NCBI GenBank assembly: GCA_937870795.1
Contig: CALMWS010000076.1
Span: 1-64,000, forward strand
Direction of reading: 5' to 3'
Source of the DNA: an uncultured Bacteroidota bacterium
GTDB taxonomy: Bacteria; Bacteroidota; Bacteroidia; Chitinophagales; Saprospiraceae
DNA length: 64,000 nt
Positions 59,845-64,000 of the stretch are shown here, one piece after another (positions within the stretch are counted from its first letter, which is position 1; every line of letters begins with the position of its first letter). The notes beneath the pieces were generated by a model, which saw only the letters and a list, made by a program, of their open reading frames with translations, did no database searches and had not been told where the DNA came from. The translations under genes and the position numbers were made by a program.

Positions 59845-60740
59845 GGATGATTTTTCAGTTTATGTAAAGGATATATAAATACCAAAGCAACGATTAATGC
59901 AGCAGCAATGTAAAACTGTGTTGTAAAAAATCGATATTCTTTAAAAATGAATACTGCCAGCAAAATGCCATATAAAGGTTCAAGTCCTATGATGAGGTTG
60001 GTTTCAAAGACAGATATCTTTTTCATGGCCACAACTGTCAATTTGAATGCCACATTGGTACAAAGCCAGGCAAGGATGATCAAATACATCCAATCACTTG
60101 AATGTGATGGCAAAAGTTCATTGATTTTTCCCCCTTGGTACATGCCCAGCATGGTGATCAAGCTGATGATCAAAACACCGATAAACTCATAAAACATTAG
60201 GGTATTGTTATCGGTAGTTTTTATCATTTTTTTATTCATCACAGAAAAAAAAGCAGCAAAAAAAGCAGCCAATATGCCCATGATAAAACCCATCATATTG
60301 AAGCCGATGATGCCCCCAATCAGAAAATAAATCAAAGGAACCATAAACAATGAAAAAATGAGGTCTGCTCTTTCAAACGTTTTACGTTCGACCAGGGGTT
60401 CGATCAAAGAGGTAAACATGGGGGTAAGTGCCATACAAATCAGGGCAACAGATACATGCGCCATTTTTACAGCTGCATAAAAACAAAACCAGTGAATGCC
60501 AATCAAAAAGCCAATAGTTAAAAATACATATTTATCTCTCTTTGAAAGCGATGCAAAACGTTGACCAGAGCCCAATTGCAATATCAAAATCAGAACCAAG
60601 GCGAGAACCATTCTCCAGAAAACCAAAGTAATGGCATTGACACTAATCAATTTTCCCAAAATGGCTGTAAAGCCAAATAAAACCACAGCCAAGTGAAGCA
60701 TCAATCTATGTTGAACCAAGTCTGAGTTTCTTTCTATCAT
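59841..60740 (-). CDS. DMT-superfamily (EamA) permease
   Basis: A 299-residue permease with ten hydrophobic helices in two halves, each an EamA repeat: LHLAVVLFGFTAILGKLI opening the first, and FETNLIIGLEPLYGILLAVFIFKEY in the second, with the conserved Glu-Pro. I start it at ATG 60740 (IERNSDLVQHRLMLHLAV), as the Cys-rich 23-residue extension upstream is unlike the family. Probably exports a small metabolite or amino acid. It is upstream of, and overlaps, the O-methyltransferase. Confidence 0.88.
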   Translation of the reverse strand: MIERNSDLVQHRLMLHLAVVLFGFTAILGKLISVNAITLVFWRMVLALVLILILQLGSGQRFASLSKRDKYVFLTIGFLIGIHWFCFYAAVKMAHVSVALICMALTPMFTSLIEPLVERKTFERADLIFSLFMVPLIYFLIGGIIGFNMMGFIMGILAAFFAAFFSVMNKKMIKTTDNNTLMFYEFIGVLIISLITMLGMYQGGKINELLPSHSSDWMYLIILAWLCTNVAFKLTVVAMKKISVFETNLIIGLEPLYGILLAVFIFKEYRFFTTQFYIAAALIVALVFIYPLHKLKNHP

Positions 60741-60790
60741 GCAACGATTACAGCCACGGCCACAAAATAAATAAAAAACACAGATATAAA

Positions 60791-60826
60791 TAAAAAAGCG
60801 GCCCCACATTGTAGTGCGAGGCCGCT
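60791..60826 (-). terminator. Terminator of SdrD-repeat gene
   Basis: AGCGGCC (60797-60803) pairs with GGCCGCT (60820-60826), with a second GTG/CAC pairing inside; on the minus strand it is followed by a run of T. Serves the gene that ends at 60873. Confidence 0.8.
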
Positions 60827-60872
60827 CATTGTGTTTAAAAGTTGAAGACTTTTAAATACAACTCTATTGCAA

Positions 60873-63800
60873 TTATTCGATGATGATCAATTTCTGAGTA
60901 AATGTTTTGTTTCCAACTGATATGTTGACCATGTAAACTCCAGAAGGAATATTGGTCACATCAAATTTAAACATTTCAGTATTTTGATTCAACAGGGTAT
61001 TTACGATGGTTGTTACCAGCTTACCTGTATTATCCATCAAATATCCTTTTATCTGATCACCTGCTTTACCATCAATCTTAATGTTCACCAATTCATTAGC
61101 AGGATTTGGATACATATCCACATTTCTGACAATTTGTTGATCCAGTTTAATGGTAATGATATCTGACAATGTAGAAGTTCCGTCAAAGTCTACTTGTCGC
61201 AACTGATAATAGTAAGTAAACTCACCATCAATCAATTGGTTGTCGATCAAATTATAGTATGAATTCACATGTGAATTACCTGCTGCCTTAACCTTTCCAA
61301 TGGCTTCAAAGCTGTGTCCATCAACGGACCTCATTACTTCGAAGTGATCGTTATTGATTTCAGATGCTGTTATCCAGTACAGTTCATTGGTATGGTTCTT
61401 ACCGTTGTGCTTACCTGTAAATTCAATCAATTCTACCGGCAATACGGTGCCTGCTTTGATACCTGCATCAAGATCTCTGATGTGCTCTCCTGGAAGAAGC
61501 AACAATGGAAGCGTGGTACCGTTGATGAAATCAACCACATCACTGTCTGTCATATCATCGGTGCCCGCATTAGGTGTTACAAAGATGTATCCCTGCGGCA
61601 AAGCTACTTTGATGTAATAGTTGGCAGAAGGTAACTTGTCAAACAAATACCATCCAGGGTTTCCATTGTCTGGATTGTTGGTAGTCAACATCTGACGGAA
61701 CACAGTATTATCAGCGGCATTGTAGAGCGTTACCAATACTCCATTGATACCTGTATCCAAAGAATCCTGAACGGAATTGTTCATCACACCGGTTTCAACA
61801 TTCATGTAGTCAATCCAAACATAATCGCCTAAGCTGGCCTCTCTGTAGATACCGACATCCACTGTTACATTTCTTTGGGAAGCACCCAAGGTATATGTTG
61901 GTGTTGTATTCAATCCATTGGTTCCATCCACATCACTATCCTTGGCATCATCACCACCTTTGTTTGGTGCTGTCTTCAAGTACCCTGCAGGCAGGTCAAA
62001 CTTCACAAAGTAGCTACCCGGAGCAAGGTTATCAAACAAGTAATATCCTTGTTTAGCAGGTTGGTTAGGATTGCTCATGGTCCTCATGGTGTCTACCATG
62101 GTTCCATCAATGCCATACAAATAAACCTTAACATTGTTGACGCCACTTTCTGTAGGATCCTGAACACCATTGGCATTGCTATCATCCCAAACATAATCAC
62201 CGATGGCACTTACCCTAAAGAAGCCAAAGTCTACAGTAAGGTTGGTATTAATATCGTTATCACCGTCATTGGCAGGCTCCTGATCCGAAATCAAGGTTAC
62301 TGCTTTGGTAATCACACCTACGGAAAGTCCTGGGTCAAAGCCGTTGTCATCGTCATTGACATCATTATCGGGATCCACCATCACACCATTGCCTGTGCTG
62401 GTTGTATATCCAAACAATGCTCCTCCGTTGTTGAAGTTTGAAGGAAGGATCTGGATCACATAATGTCCCGGAGCCAAACCTGTAAACAGATATTTACCAT
62501 TGGCACCTGTAACATCCCTCATACCTGTATCGGTATCCGGTTGACCGTCGTTGTCAAGGTCTTTCCACAATGCCATCTGAACTCCTGCGAAAGGCAATTC
62601 ACCATTGTCAATGATACCGTTGTTGTTGAAGTCTTCCCAAACCTGGTCTCCTACACACAGTGGTTTGTAGATACCGGCATCAATTCTCAGGTCGTTTTCA
62701 CCACCCAATAGGATAATAGTATGAGACAAGCCTGTGAATGGGCTGGCATCACTGTCATTGTTTACGTCATTGGCATCAGTTGCAAAACCAGTCACGTTTT
62801 CAGTAGTGAACTTGTAAGTATTGGCAGGATTAAATTCTACCAGATACTTACCAGGGACCAGGTTGCTGAACAAATAGTATCCATCACCACTGCTATTGGC
62901 AGCTGTAGTGGTTGTTTTGATAGCAGCACCATCCGGAACATTGTCCATGTTGTCGTCTTTGTACAGATTAACTGCTACTCCATTTACTCCATGTTCACCT
63001 GCATCCTGTAATCCGTTGCCGTTGGCGTCAAACCAAACCCTATCTCCAATGCTACCCAGATTGTACATACCTGCATCGTAGGTCAGGTTTACTTCACCTG
63101 AAGTCAATACTTCAGCAACAGTGGTACCTGTAGTTGTATTTGCATCGCTGTCATTCAGATCAGTGCTACCAGGTGCATCCTGGATGGTAAATGTATAACC
63201 AGGAAGGGTCGCAAAAGTAACTGTGTATGTACCAGGAGCGAGGTTGTCGAACAAATAGTAACCATCTATATCAGTTGTTTCTGAAGCTGTAACTGCATTT
63301 CCGGCACCTGTGGTACCATTGAGGGTAACAAGTACACCTTCAATACCAAATTCATTGTTCTCCTGAATACCATTTACATTGAAGTCTTCCCATACGTAAT
63401 CTCCAAGGCTTGCATACTTGAAGTAACCCGCGTCTATTGTGTAATCCGATTCACCTGGTGACAGATCGATAACATGGCTCTTACCAGTTACAGGATCTGC
63501 GTCACTGTCGACGTTGTCACTACCCTTGTCCTTAGCAGTAGTTGTATAGCCGACTGGTTGCGAAAATTTCACAATATACTGGCCTGGCAACAAATTGGTA
63601 AAGTGGTAAATTCCATCTGCATCAGTTGTTATGGTTGCCACGGCATTACCATTGGCATCATTAACTGCATTACCTGCAACATCGGTCAACATCACGGTTA
63701 CTCCAGGAATGCCTGGTTCTCCAGAATCCTGAATACCGTTGCCGTTGAGATCGTGCCATACATAGTCTCCAATTGCTGCTGGAATGTCGCCACATGCATC

Positions 63801-64000
63801 ATCTGTAATATCAGGTACATTGTCACCTGTCCAATCAATTTCTGCTTTGTTGTACAAGCCATAAAGTGGAGTGCATCCCGGACCATCTCCCACCACTGAA
63901 CATGGAGTATAATGGTTGTCGCCGGATGATGATGGTGACAAGTCGAGTTTCACATTTAATGTTACCACATAAGTATGGGTAGCACCTGCATTGATGGTTA
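60873..64000 (-). CDS. Giant SdrD-repeat T9SS adhesin (5' end outside window)
   Basis: The reading frame stays open to the window end, so at least 1042 residues are present and the start lies outside. The N-terminal visible part reads TINAGATHTYVVTLNVKLDLS. It carries six SdrD_B (Cna-B-like) modules of ~120-140 residues opening with I/LGDYVWxDxNxNGxQD and VWFDANGNGLQD phrases, each ending with a conserved YxFxNLxPGxYxVxF segment and an Asp-rich DSDADxxTG stretch that probably binds calcium. The last module opens LGDYVWIDYMNVETG. A C-terminal ~190-residue tail has TASEINNDHFEVMRS and a T9SS sorting domain (VDMYPNPANELVNI...GVYMVNISV). Probably a surface adhesin. Confidence 0.88.
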   Translation of the reverse strand, partial: TINAGATHTYVVTLNVKLDLSPSSSGDNHYTPCSVVGDGPGCTPLYGLYNKAEIDWTGDNVPDITDDACGDIPAAIGDYVWHDLNGNGIQDSGEPGIPGVTVMLTDVAGNAVNDANGNAVATITTDADGIYHFTNLLPGQYIVKFSQPVGYTTTAKDKGSDNVDSDADPVTGKSHVIDLSPGESDYTIDAGYFKYASLGDYVWEDFNVNGIQENNEFGIEGVLVTLNGTTGAGNAVTASETTDIDGYYLFDNLAPGTYTVTFATLPGYTFTIQDAPGSTDLNDSDANTTTGTTVAEVLTSGEVNLTYDAGMYNLGSIGDRVWFDANGNGLQDAGEHGVNGVAVNLYKDDNMDNVPDGAAIKTTTTAANSSGDGYYLFSNLVPGKYLVEFNPANTYKFTTENVTGFATDANDVNNDSDASPFTGLSHTIILLGGENDLRIDAGIYKPLCVGDQVWEDFNNNGIIDNGELPFAGVQMALWKDLDNDGQPDTDTGMRDVTGANGKYLFTGLAPGHYVIQILPSNFNNGGALFGYTTSTGNGVMVDPDNDVNDDDNGFDPGLSVGVITKAVTLISDQEPANDGDNDINTNLTVDFGFFRVSAIGDYVWDDSNANGVQDPTESGVNNVKVYLYGIDGTMVDTMRTMSNPNQPAKQGYYLFDNLAPGSYFVKFDLPAGYLKTAPNKGGDDAKDSDVDGTNGLNTTPTYTLGASQRNVTVDVGIYREASLGDYVWIDYMNVETGVMNNSVQDSLDTGINGVLVTLYNAADNTVFRQMLTTNNPDNGNPGWYLFDKLPSANYYIKVALPQGYIFVTPNAGTDDMTDSDVVDFINGTTLPLLLLPGEHIRDLDAGIKAGTVLPVELIEFTGKHNGKNHTNELYWITASEINNDHFEVMRSVDGHSFEAIGKVKAAGNSHVNSYYNLIDNQLIDGEFTYYYQLRQVDFDGTSTLSDIITIKLDQQIVRNVDMYPNPANELVNIKIDGKAGDQIKGYLMDNTGKLVTTIVNTLLNQNTEMFKFDVTNIPSGVYMVNISVGNKTFTQKLIIIE

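Noticed and set aside
1..64000. tRNA, rRNA, insertion sequences, integrases, phage genes and attachment sites
   Set aside because: Intergenic gaps were read for T-loop-like and terminal-repeat signals by eye; none was found. A tRNA-finding program could still detect a divergent one.

Overview
This 64 kb window looks like chromosomal DNA of a free-living Bacteroidota bacterium, most likely from the Saprospiria (Saprospiraceae/Haliscomenobacter-like). The family placement is inference. The phylum call rests on several things seen in the sequence: at least eight secreted proteins with type IX secretion (T9SS) C-terminal sorting domains, SprB-like repeats, a type III glutamine synthetase, PspC/PadR and ECF-sigma gene arrangements typical of the phylum, and many start regions preceded by a TAnnTTTG -7 box instead of a Shine-Dalgarno sequence. 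No rRNA, tRNA, CRISPR array, transposase, integrase or phage gene was seen.

Layout. 1-6 kb: a secreted esterase, a dense mosaic of GC-rich repeats, then rlmI and topA (minus strand, one operon). 6-15 kb: small membrane and unknown proteins, a secreted M43 metalloprotease with SprB repeats, a GT-C type membrane glycosyltransferase behind an exported amidohydrolase, an operon of ECF sigma factor, membrane-anchored putative anti-sigma and exported beta-helix-like protein, and a DUF4199 protein. 15-19 kb: glutamine synthetase III and an HTH-Fic protein with a palindrome in its promoter region. 19-26 kb: three large T9SS cargo genes in a row, two of them tandem paralogues, the third an Omp28-like protein without cysteines. 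26-31 kb: PspC and PadR genes with a probable autoregulatory operator, an RsmB-type rRNA methyltransferase, a four-helix-bundle protein and queA. 31-41 kb: a very large modular lipoprotein (cytochrome c, PA14, propeller, DUF1080), a gliding-motility-type T9SS protein, a frameshifted remnant of a nucleotidyltransferase-like gene, and a TonB-dependent receptor with a small membrane protein upstream. 41-48 kb: DUF1905 and GNAT genes, then a four-gene minus-strand cluster of lipoprotein, ECF sigma factor, inner-membrane/beta-barrel hybrid and dockerin-like T9SS protein. 48-55 kb: aconitase, then a glycerol-use run (glpK, glpF) followed by a conserved exported protein and a PhnA-like protein. 55-64 kb: an operon of discoidin-like T9SS protein, DUF1800 and DUF1501 proteins, an O-methyltransferase with a DMT permease, and the 3' part of a giant SdrD-repeat T9SS adhesin that runs off the window end.

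The window mixes housekeeping (topA, rlmI, queA, acn, glutamine synthetase, rRNA methylation) with surface-directed genes. The clusters most worth following are the two sigma-factor-linked envelope operons (12.4-14.7 kb and 42-48.4 kb), the discoidin/DUF1800/DUF1501 operon, and the intergenic repeat mosaic at 1667-2079. All functional statements come from reading protein motifs by eye. No database search or structure prediction was run.
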